Below, in pieces: positions 41,751-52,039 of a stretch of DNA of 64,000 nucleotides. The stretch is taken from NCBI GenBank assembly GCA_000964245.1, contig LANB01000001.1:1529501-1593500 (forward strand), read 5' to 3'. The translations under genes were made by a program, and so were the position numbers. Within the stretch, counting starts at the first letter, position 1; every line of letters starts with the position of its first letter. The notes under the pieces are model-generated. The model saw only the letters and a program-made list of their open reading frames with translations, did not search any database and had not been told where the DNA came from. The DNA is from Cellvibrionaceae bacterium 1162T.S.0a.05 (GTDB lineage Bacteria; Pseudomonadota; Gammaproteobacteria; Pseudomonadales; Cellvibrionaceae).

Positions 41751-44700
41751 TCAATTTCTGAATACCGTGTAACGGTCACAACTTCCGTTTACAGAGTAAC
41801 CACTGGTCGACATAGAAACCCTGCACGTTCCATTGTTCGTTTCTTCCACGATGTAAATTTCTTCATAGCTGCCATTGCATTTTAGTTTGTAAACATAACC
41901 AAATACTCCGCCATAGCCACCAAAGCCTGTGTGTACCGCAATCGTGCAACTACTTGGGGAAACGCTGCTACCATCGACAACTGCCACTTGGGAATTATTG
42001 GGTGGGCTGGGAGGGGGTTCGGGTGATGGCCCAGGCCCGGGTTGGTCGCCAATCAAATCGGCTTTGGTTCCACAATAGACATCCACACACCCATTGTAAT
42101 CAGCGTCTGTTGTGTGCACGGGGCAAAGTCCACAATACGTCTCTGCACTCGCTATAACCCCCGGAATATTTTCACGGCAGATATTCCGACTAAACACTTT
42201 CCCCTGGTTTGGCCCACAAGGGTCCTCCGGACATTCACTCTCCGGCATATTGTCTTCGTACAACGGCATATCGAAGAGTTGATTAAAATAACGACCATCG
42301 GCAGTCCAAAGGCTGAAGCCGTTGGAACGACCAAAGCGAAGACGACCATAACCTGTTTCCGTTTTAGGTGCGCAGGCAAACTTATTCAAGTCGGTATAAC
42401 GATCGTTATAATTTGAGAGCAGGGCACTGTAATTGGCTTTGGGTTTCCAGGATTCATGCCCGTCGATATTTTTAATCGCTTGAAACAAAATATTTTGCGG
42501 CATGTTATTTGACGCTGCAGTGGCGCCTAAATCGAGCGCCAATTCGCGCAATTGTTCATTATTCAAAAGACTCAGTTTGGCGAGTGTGATCGAGTTTTTC
42601 ACGACAGGGAAATTACGCCAGTTCATGTAGTTGGATGAACCGGGTGCTATTCCCATATCAACATCCATGACATCAGTAAAGCGATCATATGTTCGCAGCC
42701 TTAGGTCAAGGGTATCTTCAGAAAAAATGTCGTTAATGGTGTCCACGCTTAAACCAGGATGAAAAACCATGTGCAAGTCCCGGTAGGCTTCCAACCAGTC
42801 GTCCTGATTGGTGAAATCAAGCAAGAGCTCGACCATATCAATATCGGCCAGCTGTTTGCTAATTTCGCGTTCTATGGTTAACAGCATCAAGCGGTTCATG
42901 GGGTCAGATACTGTGATTAACGCGTCTCGAGTTTGGCCATCGATCATTGCAGAAACACGCCCGGCTGCCTCACTCACACTGTCCACCATTTGAGTAAACT
43001 CGGAGGGGATGCCCAGCAGCGTTGGACCCCAAACACTTTTCCAGTCAAACAAGGGGGCTAATTTATTGTCTGCGGAGCATTCATCAATGCCACCGAGTAA
43101 TTCAAAACAATCGGTATCTGCCGGGTCTGGCGGATTCATTGCAGCTTGCATTCCATTTGTAATAATTTCGGTATTGGCATCCACCCAGGCCACCATTGCT
43201 GACCGTATATCTTCTTCCCAATCTTTTAAATGACGGCGAAAAGGGCTGATATCCCGCGGCAAGCTGGCAATATATTCAATAAAACGAATGACGGCTTCGT
43301 TCGCTTCGTGAATTGCTGTAATTGTTTCTTCCAGCTCGTCCAGATCGTCCCGGAATTTTTCAAAGCTATCCGATCGCAGGTCAATGGCTTCGTCCCGAAG
43401 TCTTACTGTTTGCTGATAAAGGGTGTGTGTAGCACATGCTGGCCCTGTTTCGGTTACCCAGCGTCGGACAGTTCGACAAAAAGGATCAAATGAAGCGCAG
43501 GGTATGGTGCGCAATACACGCCGTTCGTAGTCACAAACCTGGCCAACTATTTCATCTTCAAGTACGGTTTCAAGTCGAATGATTTCCCTTTCGGCCTCAT
43601 TCAATCTCGACATTTGCGTTTCGAGTTCATTCATTTTATCGTCAATCACAGAAAAGGCCGTTTGATGTGTATCTTCAATCACATCATCCAGGCGCACCCA
43701 GGCATCGGCAATGGCTTCAACCATGTCGGTCGTGCCACCGTGAATTGAATCCTGAATGCGTGTAATCGCCTGCGCTTGCTCTTCACTGGGTAAGTATCCC
43801 GAATACATATACACCGCAATCTGATTTGCAAAACGGTCTATCGCTGTCCAGATACAATCCGACGCCGCATTTTGAACGGCATTTCTTAAAGAATGGATGG
43901 CATACAGGTGCGGAGAATTCTCGACAAACATTTCAGCATCGTCACTGAAAATAAAATAATTCGCTAAAAATTCTGAAGGGGAGCGAATTAAATCGTAGGG
44001 GCGTCCTTGCGGTAAGGGGGGCATTTTTTTATCAATGTAGGATTCCACCGCTGAATGTCGCTTCTCGGTTTCCATTTCGCCATTCAATATGGAAAACACA
44101 TCGCCCGCATAATGGTTGACATACGAGTGTGCAAATACGTCACCTGCCATGTGCCCATAAAATCCTTTTTCATAGGCCAATTCCTGGGGCGATATCACAT
44201 CGTCTTCGTACTGAAGGTCTGGAATCGTGTCATCACCATTCACTGCGCGTGCGATTGCGTCCAATAATCCAATTTCATCTGCCGCTGACAGGTAACTTCC
44301 GCTGGAGTTTGAGCCGCCACTGCCGACAAACAGGCTCACAAATTGCCAAATTTCATCCAGGTTGTAATTTCTCGATTCACATACTGCATCTTTTTGACGA
44401 TACCAACTTTCCAGACGCACGCGCTCACCGGGTGTTTTAACATAGTTGTGCAGGGCTTCGGCCCAAGTGTCTGTGCCTACAGTATCTGTGCCCGGGTGGA
44501 TAGCCATTTGCCCGGCGTAAATTCCTGGTGCCGCGTCCGGGCCAATGTGCCCCATGCGGTAAATGTCCTGATTGTTTCTTATCGCGGTGACGGTTGCAGC
44601 ATCAACCGGATAGGAACGTGTTTGCCCATTGACTTCAATCGAGACTCGACCATCTTGCAAATCGTCAATGACTTGCTGGCCAATCCAGACATGGGTATTG

Positions 44701-44798
44701 GGTTTAAAGGCAAGTGCCGTAGAACAGAATGCAGTAAGTATGAGAACAAACAGGGCTTGGCCCGGCCATCCTTTTTTTACATCGGATACCTTTTTCAT
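41751..44798 (-). CDS. Large secreted protein with zinc-dependent phospholipase C-like domain
   Basis: 1015 residues with a signal peptide (cleavage near STALA-FKPN, about residue 30). The N-terminal 260 residues have the spaced His/Asp motifs of the zinc-dependent phospholipase C / S1-P1 nuclease-like fold: FKPNTHVWIGQQ, YRMGHIGPDAAPG, and GFYGHMAGDVFAHSYVNHY. A long, mostly helical middle (about 330-760) contains coiled-coil and two Cys-rich patches. A Pro-rich linker (PGPGPSPEPPPSPPNNS) then leads to a small C-terminal module with three cysteines. It may cleave phospholipids outside the cell. It shares its layout with the next upstream gene and is probably in one operon with it. Confidence 0.8.
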   Translation of the reverse strand: MKKVSDVKKGWPGQALFVLILTAFCSTALAFKPNTHVWIGQQVIDDLQDGRVSIEVNGQTRSYPVDAATVTAIRNNQDIYRMGHIGPDAAPGIYAGQMAIHPGTDTVGTDTWAEALHNYVKTPGERVRLESWYRQKDAVCESRNYNLDEIWQFVSLFVGSGGSNSSGSYLSAADEIGLLDAIARAVNGDDTIPDLQYEDDVISPQELAYEKGFYGHMAGDVFAHSYVNHYAGDVFSILNGEMETEKRHSAVESYIDKKMPPLPQGRPYDLIRSPSEFLANYFIFSDDAEMFVENSPHLYAIHSLRNAVQNAASDCIWTAIDRFANQIAVYMYSGYLPSEEQAQAITRIQDSIHGGTTDMVEAIADAWVRLDDVIEDTHQTAFSVIDDKMNELETQMSRLNEAEREIIRLETVLEDEIVGQVCDYERRVLRTIPCASFDPFCRTVRRWVTETGPACATHTLYQQTVRLRDEAIDLRSDSFEKFRDDLDELEETITAIHEANEAVIRFIEYIASLPRDISPFRRHLKDWEEDIRSAMVAWVDANTEIITNGMQAAMNPPDPADTDCFELLGGIDECSADNKLAPLFDWKSVWGPTLLGIPSEFTQMVDSVSEAAGRVSAMIDGQTRDALITVSDPMNRLMLLTIEREISKQLADIDMVELLLDFTNQDDWLEAYRDLHMVFHPGLSVDTINDIFSEDTLDLRLRTYDRFTDVMDVDMGIAPGSSNYMNWRNFPVVKNSITLAKLSLLNNEQLRELALDLGATAASNNMPQNILFQAIKNIDGHESWKPKANYSALLSNYNDRYTDLNKFACAPKTETGYGRLRFGRSNGFSLWTADGRYFNQLFDMPLYEDNMPESECPEDPCGPNQGKVFSRNICRENIPGVIASAETYCGLCPVHTTDADYNGCVDVYCGTKADLIGDQPGPGPSPEPPPSPPNNSQVAVVDGSSVSPSSCTIAVHTGFGGYGGVFGYVYKLKCNGSYEEIYIVEETNNGTCRVSMSTSGYSVNGSCDRYTVFRN

Positions 44799-44852
44799 AG
44801 GTTAATTCCTTTTTTTGTACCCAATTCTTAACGAAGTGGGTACGTTCAGAGT

Positions 44853-47423
44853 TTATTGATGGTAGACAACGTTGACGAGGACTCCATTTTGATAGTGCTC
44901 TTCCTTGATTCGATCGGTACAGGCACCCACAGCCTGGTAAACAATGACGGTATAGCCTCCGCCTCCGCCACCTGTGAAGGACTGCCACTGGCAGGATGAA
45001 CCTGAAGGCGCTGAACCTCCGCTAGAAGAGCCGCCACTTGAGGATCCACTGCTTGAGGGCGGTGTTGAACTTGTTGGCGATGCGTCTAACCAATCCAACG
45101 CATCGGTATAGGCATCACCGATTGCATCCGCCATGTCCTGGCTGCCTGCGCGGCAGGTGTCACTGAAAATTGAATTATCATCGATGCATTTAAAATCCAT
45201 GATATGTTCGGCATCATCAAATAGATACAGACGGTTATTTTCATTCCCACAGGTATTACCTGAATAGCCACTTTCCCCTTCATATCGAGCATCATAGACC
45301 CTTCCATAACCCGAAAGAGCTTCACAGAGGTACTCAGATTGAGATACGGGCACAAGTGAATCACCAGTACCATGCATGATGAACATTGGAGGAAAGCTGT
45401 TTACATTTGAATTCGAGATTATTTCCCCCAGGGAATTCTCAAGTACAAAGCTATGTGTTAACAGGTTTTTATTCTTAAGATCTGTAAAACTTTCAACACC
45501 AATATGGGATAAAAAATCCATCAATACATCTGAGCCATCTGTAGGAACTTCACCAAGTTCATTTTCAAGATAATGTTTAAAGTCATTAGGCGGATAAACC
45601 AGCCACGCTTTTTTAATTCGAGTCTTTTCATGAACAGCAAGGTACGCAGCCATATGGGCGCCAGCTGATTGACCAAACACCGAAACCTTTCCACTCGCAC
45701 CGAAACGAGATGCATTATTCTCGACCCAGGTTAGCGCACTTTTAACATCTGAAATAATATCGGCCCCGGTCGCTTTATTACATTCGGTGTTGCCATTACT
45801 TGTACCAACTAAACGATAGAAAGGGGCGAAAACGACATAATCTTGATCCGTAAAATGAGAGACTTGCGACTCCATTCCAAGAAACCCAAAGCCCCGATAT
45901 CGGTAGCTACCACCATGAATGGCTATTAATGGTTTTTTACCGCTGGTTGCATTGATATTGTTGGTATAAACCCGCATTTCGAGTTCACAATATCCATCAC
46001 CATAGTAGGTATCCTCATAACCCGGCCCACAATAGGCAATGTAGCCATCAGAGTTGTAATAACACTGTTCACCAGATTGTCTGCGACCACTAATTTTTGA
46101 GCGAACTGTCTTGTATTTGAAGCGTTTCATAAAGGGCTGAGCGTTTCCTACTATTGACTTCACGCCCACATCGAAATTTGTGCCCGGAGTTATATACCAA
46201 CCTGATCCCGCTGCAGGGAGTCCAGAAGCGTTGCCCAGGTTTCTTGAATTATCGCCTGATTGATCAAGGCAAAATTGACCCTGACTGATTCGAGTCACGC
46301 CGCTGGGCAAAGCACCCATAGAAAGGTTTGTTGTCATACCCAGGCTCAGTTCACACGCCATATGTTGCCCAAGAATTTCCCCAACTCGTGCACTGTCGCC
46401 AACGATCAAGGCATAAAAAAGATCTTCTTGAACAGAACTGATATTCAGGAACTCACTGCTTAATGGAAATTGCAGATCTTCTGCTTGAATGTATTCAGCG
46501 AGCGCCAAGAGTCCCTGCGCGGTATAGCGGGGCAAATCAAAATATCGACGAATCGGGTCGCCGTAAGACCAGTTAGCGAATTCGCTACTACTCAAAACCG
46601 TTTCTGCAAGTTCAGTTGTCAGTTTTACCTGTTGTTCTTCCAATCTCTCCTGCGTTTTACGGTCTGCAATCTCTTCGAAGATGCGTGAATCCAAAGTAAA
46701 TTTCCAAAGTTTTTCGGTGACATGTTTTCGAACCAACTTGTCAACCTCATTCGCTAAACCCCCAACTATGCCGCCGTTTTCAATATCGATTCTTGGTGCA
46801 CCAAAGTTCTTGATTTCACCAGATAGAGTGATATCCGGGGTGATACCGAGACGAATTCCACCGTTACTCAACTGTTGGCTAAAGGGATTCACATTTAATT
46901 CAAGTTTAAAATCACCTCTCGCTGTAAATACTGCTTTAACTCTTTTGGTTACATAAGGTGCACCGGCATAGGTACATTTGTGGCCGAAAAATATATCGTG
47001 AATACCGACCCCTTTTTTAAATCTTACGCGGGCGTCGTATTCTATTCTTGCACCCGCATTGGATGTCAGCGTTACAGGCTCATTCAATGCCGTCGCTGTT
47101 AAGGTAAAGGTACTACTGTTGTTTAGTATCGCATCGGATGTTTGATCATAAAGCTTAAACTTGGTACATACTTCCTTAATCTCTCTTTCGCCAGTATCTT
47201 CGTGTTCTCGCGCCCAAATATATTGACCACTGTCTACCATAAAGCGGCCATTTCGCTCGACACGCTCTTTTAATTTATCAGCCGCATAATGTTCAACTCT
47301 GTTTTTATCATATCGCTCAATAAAATCGATTAAATCAGCGACGGTAACGGTCTCTACATATGCAACACTTTTTACACACCAAAAAAGCACCATCATTGGA
47401 AACACTTTTAATAAAGTTTTCAT
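44853..47423 (-). CDS. Large secreted protein with C-terminal alpha/beta hydrolase domain
   Basis: About 856 residues from ATG 47423 (MKTLLKVFPMMVLFWCVKSV), a signal peptide. The first 430 residues have no recognisable family and include helical, coiled-coil-like parts (RKTQERLEEQQVKLTTELAE). Residues about 470-760 are an alpha/beta hydrolase: HGGSYRYRGFG (oxyanion), VFGQSAGAHMAAYLAVHE (nucleophile Ser), MHGTGDSLVPVSQ (acid) and DDAEHIMDF (base). A Ser/Gly-rich linker (STPPSSSGSSSGGSSSGG) and a short Gly-rich tail with two Cys follow. Poly-Ser linkers of this kind are typical of Cellvibrio-type secreted enzymes. An esterase or lipase role is likely. Confidence 0.82.
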   Translation of the reverse strand: MKTLLKVFPMMVLFWCVKSVAYVETVTVADLIDFIERYDKNRVEHYAADKLKERVERNGRFMVDSGQYIWAREHEDTGEREIKEVCTKFKLYDQTSDAILNNSSTFTLTATALNEPVTLTSNAGARIEYDARVRFKKGVGIHDIFFGHKCTYAGAPYVTKRVKAVFTARGDFKLELNVNPFSQQLSNGGIRLGITPDITLSGEIKNFGAPRIDIENGGIVGGLANEVDKLVRKHVTEKLWKFTLDSRIFEEIADRKTQERLEEQQVKLTTELAETVLSSSEFANWSYGDPIRRYFDLPRYTAQGLLALAEYIQAEDLQFPLSSEFLNISSVQEDLFYALIVGDSARVGEILGQHMACELSLGMTTNLSMGALPSGVTRISQGQFCLDQSGDNSRNLGNASGLPAAGSGWYITPGTNFDVGVKSIVGNAQPFMKRFKYKTVRSKISGRRQSGEQCYYNSDGYIAYCGPGYEDTYYGDGYCELEMRVYTNNINATSGKKPLIAIHGGSYRYRGFGFLGMESQVSHFTDQDYVVFAPFYRLVGTSNGNTECNKATGADIISDVKSALTWVENNASRFGASGKVSVFGQSAGAHMAAYLAVHEKTRIKKAWLVYPPNDFKHYLENELGEVPTDGSDVLMDFLSHIGVESFTDLKNKNLLTHSFVLENSLGEIISNSNVNSFPPMFIMHGTGDSLVPVSQSEYLCEALSGYGRVYDARYEGESGYSGNTCGNENNRLYLFDDAEHIMDFKCIDDNSIFSDTCRAGSQDMADAIGDAYTDALDWLDASPTSSTPPSSSGSSSGGSSSGGSAPSGSSCQWQSFTGGGGGGYTVIVYQAVGACTDRIKEEHYQNGVLVNVVYHQ

Positions 47424-48084
47424 AATTTTTACCCTTTTTTCGAGCACAGCTTACCCTTCCCAGCTACCAGAGTTCGTGGGATGCTTACAAGACTTTCGGT
47501 TAAATTTTTACTTGGGTGGCCCCAGCTTTAAATATCCATCCGTGGATTCAAAAACTCCTAACGGCTTTAGTGATTTCAGGACCAATATCAACTTTTTTTC
47601 TGAAATCACAAGGGGCTTTTGTTCCATACAGCCAATATAAAAAAGTTTTTCTGGCATTAAAATCCGAAAACAGGTCTTTTAATCCTGGAATGTGTCATCT
47701 TTTCAGAAGATAAATAGAAATTAAAATTGAGGGGCAATCCGTATTTTTTGCCAGACGTTTTCTCGTATTTTCTTATTAAGTTTCAAAAAAAGACTAAAAT
47801 GACTTTCTAATATTTTTCCCTTTCATTCTGCCTCAGCCTTGTCAATAGAATATTTCTCACCTTGTTACTTCGTTCTCAAGAATGGCAAGTTTTCATATCG
47901 CATTGTCAAAACGAGAGGGCTTTTAAACCTCTCGCGAATATCAACAGCAATCCACTCGTTAGCGTGAGGCATAGATTGAGATCCTGGACAAATAAATCCA
48001 GGCTTCCTCATCTGAAAAATTTGATTCAGGTGCCAAAACAAGATATACAAGTAGCCACCAATATCAACTAAAACACTAATAACG
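47424..48084. other. Long divergent regulatory region
   Basis: 660 A/T-rich bases between the two-gene secreted-enzyme unit and the double-HTH regulator. Short frames at 47516 and 47862 have no resemblance to proteins. It must hold both promoters; I could not define operators. Confidence 0.5.
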
Positions 48085-48993
48085 ATGAAAAATACGAGTT
48101 ACTATGATGCTACCCTGAAATACCTTGAAGATAATCCGCATGTCCAATTGAAAGAGCGCGTAATCGATTTCACGAATTACGACCAGTCAGCAAAAAGCGC
48201 AATTCCTATCAACCTGATTAAAATCAGAACAGCGCTTGGCATGTCCCAATCATCTTTTTCCAATTTACTTGGAATCAGTCGAACGCAATACCGTAAATAT
48301 GAGTCTGCCGACGAAATTTTACGGCTTGATATCGCCCAACGAATTCCAATTAAATGTGGACGCCCCTTGTTCGTATTGTTAAGGAATTCACTGTACGATG
48401 AATTTCTCGAGGCTGAGGTTAACCCTGAAGGGTTTGATCAAATCTGGTTTTTTGGTAATTCCTTAACAGATGGCTATTTTGAACGATACTGTAAAACGCT
48501 CGCGGCCTACCTGGGAAATTCAAGCTACCAATTTAGCCTCCCTCCCTCGGAGTTGGACGCCCGGCATTTTCAACTTGCCGCTCAAGAAAATATGAATTCC
48601 ATCTATATTGCAATTGGTGAAGGTATTCGTGCTGTCAGAAATTATTTCGGGTATTCGCAGGAGCAGATTGCGGAATTGATGAATATCGCTCTCGCAACCT
48701 ACCACGAATATGAAAAGGCCTCACAGAGGCCGCGTTTCAATTTTCTGATGGCAGCAAGGTGGACAGTGTCGACGGGAATACACCCATTTGTTCCTTTATC
48801 AGGTACGCACTTTAAACGTATCAGGTATATGCAGAATGTCAGGCAAGAAGAAATTCATCGCGTCATTGGAAAAAGTTCAAAAGAGGAAATAAAAAGTACT
48901 ACCTCTCTGGTAGAGGGTTTTTATCGCACTATTGAAAACAATGCCGATGCACTTTTCTTTTCATTCGAAGATACATTCAAGAAGGCGTCTTAA
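48085..48993 (+). CDS. Regulator with two Cro/CI-type HTH domains
   Basis: 302 residues. Two separate XRE-type helix-turn-helix motifs are visible: IKIRTALGMSQSSFSNLLGI with SRTQYRKYESA (about 46-76) and AVRNYFGYSQEQIAELMNIA with LATYHEYEKAS (about 188-218). Regions between and after are not recognised. Two HTH units in one chain could let a monomer or dimer bridge distant sites in the 660-base region beside it. It is divergent from the secreted hydrolases and probably controls them. Confidence 0.8.
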   Translation: MKNTSYYDATLKYLEDNPHVQLKERVIDFTNYDQSAKSAIPINLIKIRTALGMSQSSFSNLLGISRTQYRKYESADEILRLDIAQRIPIKCGRPLFVLLRNSLYDEFLEAEVNPEGFDQIWFFGNSLTDGYFERYCKTLAAYLGNSSYQFSLPPSELDARHFQLAAQENMNSIYIAIGEGIRAVRNYFGYSQEQIAELMNIALATYHEYEKASQRPRFNFLMAARWTVSTGIHPFVPLSGTHFKRIRYMQNVRQEEIHRVIGKSSKEEIKSTTSLVEGFYRTIENNADALFFSFEDTFKKAS

Positions 48994-49060
48994 TGTAGTT
49001 ATTCTTAACCATAGTTGTTAAAACTATACTTTTTAAGACCAGGATTAAGGGAGAAAACAA

Positions 49061-49106
49061 GCCGGGAGATAGGGCCGTATTTTTTCTACGGCTCTGTCTC
49101 TCCCGC
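49061..49106 (-). terminator. Terminator overlapping the end of the GNAT-nitrilase gene
   Basis: GCCGGGAGATAGGGCCGTA and TACGGCTCTGTCTCTCCCGC form a long stem with bulges. The coding sequence of the last residues and the stop (49086-49088) supplies one arm and the loop. On the plus strand a T-run follows; on the minus strand the following bases are TTGTTTTCTCC. Confidence 0.7.
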
Positions 49107-50669
49107 TTTTTTTGCAGCGACTGATTTTCTTTTCCCCAACCACTCCACTTTGTATAAATCCCGCCTTCGATCAAGATAGTTTCTTACTGATCCTTCATTT
49201 TGTAATTTATTTAATTTTTCCAGGTCGAGATCCACGATCAGGGTCATCTCGGTATTGGGTGTTGTTTCAGCCATGACAGCGTCGTGAGGAAAAGAAAAAT
49301 CCGAAGGAGAAAATACCGCTGACTGTGCGTATTGAATATCTGCACCGTCAACTTTAGGTAAGTTACCGACACTGCCGGCAATTGCAACGTAGCATTCATT
49401 TTCAATTGCGCGCGCTTGTGCACATAAGCGCACCCGTAGATACCCGTTTTTGGTATCTGTCCAGAAAGGCACAAACAAAATTTGCATGCCCTGTTCAGAA
49501 AGTAAACGTGCCAACTCGGGAAACTCCACGTCATAGCAAATTAAAATACCAATTTTCCCAAAATCGGTATCAAAGATTTTTAGATCGTTACCGCCTTGCA
49601 TAATCCAGGCTTTTTTCTCATGCGGTGTAGGGTGAATTTTCTGTTGAGAATCAATGGTACCGTCTCGACGACACAAATAGGAGACGTTCAGCAGTTCGTC
49701 ATTTTCGATAACAGGTATTGAGCCTGCGATTACATTGACATTGTAAGACACGGCAAGGCGCGAAATGGCCTCTACAACCTGCGCACTGAATTCTGCCAAT
49801 GCACGAATGGAATCCAGCGAGGTGTTGTGCGTTTCAAGCCCCATTAAAGGCGCATTAAAAAACTCCGGGAATAAGGCGAGGTCGCACTGGTAATCGGAGA
49901 GCGCATCGATAAAAAATTCGGCTTGTTGAATTAATTCATCTAGTGATTTGGTCGGCCGCATTTGCCACTGCACACAACCGATGCGCGCTGTGGTTTTTTC
50001 GGCACCAATGAGTGGCGTTTTCTCGGGGTCGTAATAGAGGTTGGTCCATTCCAGCAAGGTCGCGTAGCCATGCGAATCCTTGTCTTCCGGTAAATAGCCT
50101 TTAATTACCCGTTTTACTTCAAATTCATTTGAGAGCTGAAAGGTGAGTACCGGGTCATAAATTTCCTTACGCTTGACCTTTTCAATATAGGCCTGCGGAC
50201 TGAGCTCCTTTGCGTAATCTGAATAACCTGGAATGCGGCCACCTGCGACGATGGCTTTGAGGTTAAGGTTTTGACACAACTCTTTACGTGCTTCATACAA
50301 GCGCCGGCCCAAGCGCATATCGCGGTACTCGGGCGACACAAAAACATCCACGCCGTAAAGTACATCGCCCAGAGGGTCATGTGTAGTCAGGTAGGCGTTT
50401 CCGGTAATTTGGTCATAGGTGTGCTGATCCCCGAATTTTTCATAGTCGACAATGACACTAAAGGCCGCAGCGACCACTTCACCCCGATCTTCAATGCAAA
50501 TTTGGCCTTCAGGAAAAACAGTGAGTTGCGAGCGCAAGGTTTTTTCAGGCCAGGCACCACCCAAACGCAAATAGACCTGGTCCATCAACGACTTGATATC
50601 CTCATAGTCGTCAAGATTCAGGTGACGCAGTTTAAGCTTATGTTCTTCGGTAAAAGACTCATCTGTCAT
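49086..50669 (-). CDS. Fusion of GNAT acetyltransferase and carbon-nitrogen hydrolase
   Basis: 527 residues. Residues about 1-210 are a GNAT domain (VFVSPEYRDMRLGRRLYEAR as acetyl-CoA loop). Residues about 230-500 are a nitrilase-superfamily domain with the Glu-Lys-Cys triad: DLALFPEFFNAP, TPHEKKAWIM, and ILICYDVEFPELARLL. Bifunctional proteins of this layout are widespread in bacteria and annotated as GNAT/carbon-nitrogen hydrolase; the natural substrate is not known. Single gene. Confidence 0.92.
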   Translation of the reverse strand: MTDESFTEEHKLKLRHLNLDDYEDIKSLMDQVYLRLGGAWPEKTLRSQLTVFPEGQICIEDRGEVVAAAFSVIVDYEKFGDQHTYDQITGNAYLTTHDPLGDVLYGVDVFVSPEYRDMRLGRRLYEARKELCQNLNLKAIVAGGRIPGYSDYAKELSPQAYIEKVKRKEIYDPVLTFQLSNEFEVKRVIKGYLPEDKDSHGYATLLEWTNLYYDPEKTPLIGAEKTTARIGCVQWQMRPTKSLDELIQQAEFFIDALSDYQCDLALFPEFFNAPLMGLETHNTSLDSIRALAEFSAQVVEAISRLAVSYNVNVIAGSIPVIENDELLNVSYLCRRDGTIDSQQKIHPTPHEKKAWIMQGGNDLKIFDTDFGKIGILICYDVEFPELARLLSEQGMQILFVPFWTDTKNGYLRVRLCAQARAIENECYVAIAGSVGNLPKVDGADIQYAQSAVFSPSDFSFPHDAVMAETTPNTEMTLIVDLDLEKLNKLQNEGSVRNYLDRRRDLYKVEWLGKRKSVAAKKAGETEP

Positions 50670-50797
50670 AGTAGAAGTAACCTTATAACTCCTCAGGAGT
50701 CATCAATTGGCGATTCAGGGTACGCAAGCAAAGGAATTTAAATCGGACTTTAGCAGGTTTTTTAGCGCTCTATACAAAAATTAGTCTTGCTTTGCAT

Positions 50798-52039
50798 CTA
50801 AAAATACCAAGCTAAGCGCGCTTGAGCTGTGTAATCATAAGAAAGGAAATATCCGGGCATACTCAGGTCATCTTCAATGCCGGTAAACTCAGTGCCCGCA
50901 GAACCAAAAGGTAACGCGAGAGCTGCAAAGACCTGTAAATTTTGTTGCCAATCATAGGTCGCAGAAACTTGTAGCAAACTCGATTGATCGCCAGTATTGT
51001 GAAACAGCGTCGCGCCAAGATTTAACAAGGGGGTTTGTTCAATATTCGTTGTTGCCGCAAGGTAGCTGCGACCGAAAAAATACCGTTCACCGCGCGTTGC
51101 ACTTTCAAGTAAGCCTGTTCTTGTATAGATATCACTTGCACTGAATTCTCCACCCATGCCGCTTTCGTCATAGAAATATTCCAGTATTCCCATCCAGTTT
51201 TTATCGAAGGCAACCCAGGAATAATTAACACCAGCCAGACCGGAAAAGTAAGCCTCCTCCGCCAAATTTTTTTGGCTTAGCTCGATGTGGAACACCGCTT
51301 CCTGTAAAGGCCCACTAAACCCCAGGGCGTAAACTTTTTCGCCATAGTGTTCTGCAAAAAGGAGATCGTATTCAAGCGTGTTCAAAAAACCGTGGTATTT
51401 TAGCGCGCGTGTGTTTACCGCTTTACCTCGCTGACCTGTCATCGGGTCTCGCCGAAAGACTTCAGCAAATTGTAGATCATTCCCATTGTCCAACAAGTAT
51501 TGCAGGTACAGTATGTCGTCACCGACCTTGTATTCCTGGTCGTAAACCCGGCCATCAAAGGGGTTCACAATATCCATAACTGAAAACAGAATGCCACTGC
51601 CCCAACTCAGAGCTTGCCTGCCCGCGCGCAATACCCAACGCTCGCTTGTGTAACTCAGGTTAAAGCGGTCCAAACGATGCACACTATAGCTATCCGCGCT
51701 TTCGTGAAGCTTCGATGTTAAATCAAATAAGCGGCGCTCGTCGTTGATAATGCCTGTGTCAGAGAAAACATTCTGGCTTTGTTCCGCAAGCAGGTATTGA
51801 TAGGCTAGCTCCCACTTAAAATTCGGGTTTTCTGTCAACTTTCCATCAAGGTTTATGCGTAAATCCAGATTAGCGTGTGCCGTAGAAGAACCTTCTTGCA
51901 AAGCGTAGAGGCTGTCTTGCGGGTAGCCCCAAATATTTCCGAGGCCTTTAATATGGCCGGAGTAATGAATATCTGCGGAAACAGCGTGTGTAATGAAACA
52001 GAGAACAATAAATAATCTAAGCGGCGTCGACCTGTTCAT
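50798..52039 (-). CDS. Outer-membrane beta-barrel protein of the LolA-ABC operon
   Basis: About 413 residues from ATG 52039 (MNRSTPLRLFIVLCFITHAV), with a signal peptide ending near VSA. Alternating aromatic beta strands (WVLRAGRQALSWGSGILFSV, NTLEYDLLFAEHYGEKVYAL) and a terminal Phe (ARLAWYF) are marks of an outer-membrane barrel. It overlaps the ATPase gene by 23 bases and is last in a five-gene operon. Its role may be export or assembly of the substrate handled by the ABC part. Confidence 0.85.
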   Translation of the reverse strand: MNRSTPLRLFIVLCFITHAVSADIHYSGHIKGLGNIWGYPQDSLYALQEGSSTAHANLDLRINLDGKLTENPNFKWELAYQYLLAEQSQNVFSDTGIINDERRLFDLTSKLHESADSYSVHRLDRFNLSYTSERWVLRAGRQALSWGSGILFSVMDIVNPFDGRVYDQEYKVGDDILYLQYLLDNGNDLQFAEVFRRDPMTGQRGKAVNTRALKYHGFLNTLEYDLLFAEHYGEKVYALGFSGPLQEAVFHIELSQKNLAEEAYFSGLAGVNYSWVAFDKNWMGILEYFYDESGMGGEFSASDIYTRTGLLESATRGERYFFGRSYLAATTNIEQTPLLNLGATLFHNTGDQSSLLQVSATYDWQQNLQVFAALALPFGSAGTEFTGIEDDLSMPGYFLSYDYTAQARLAWYF

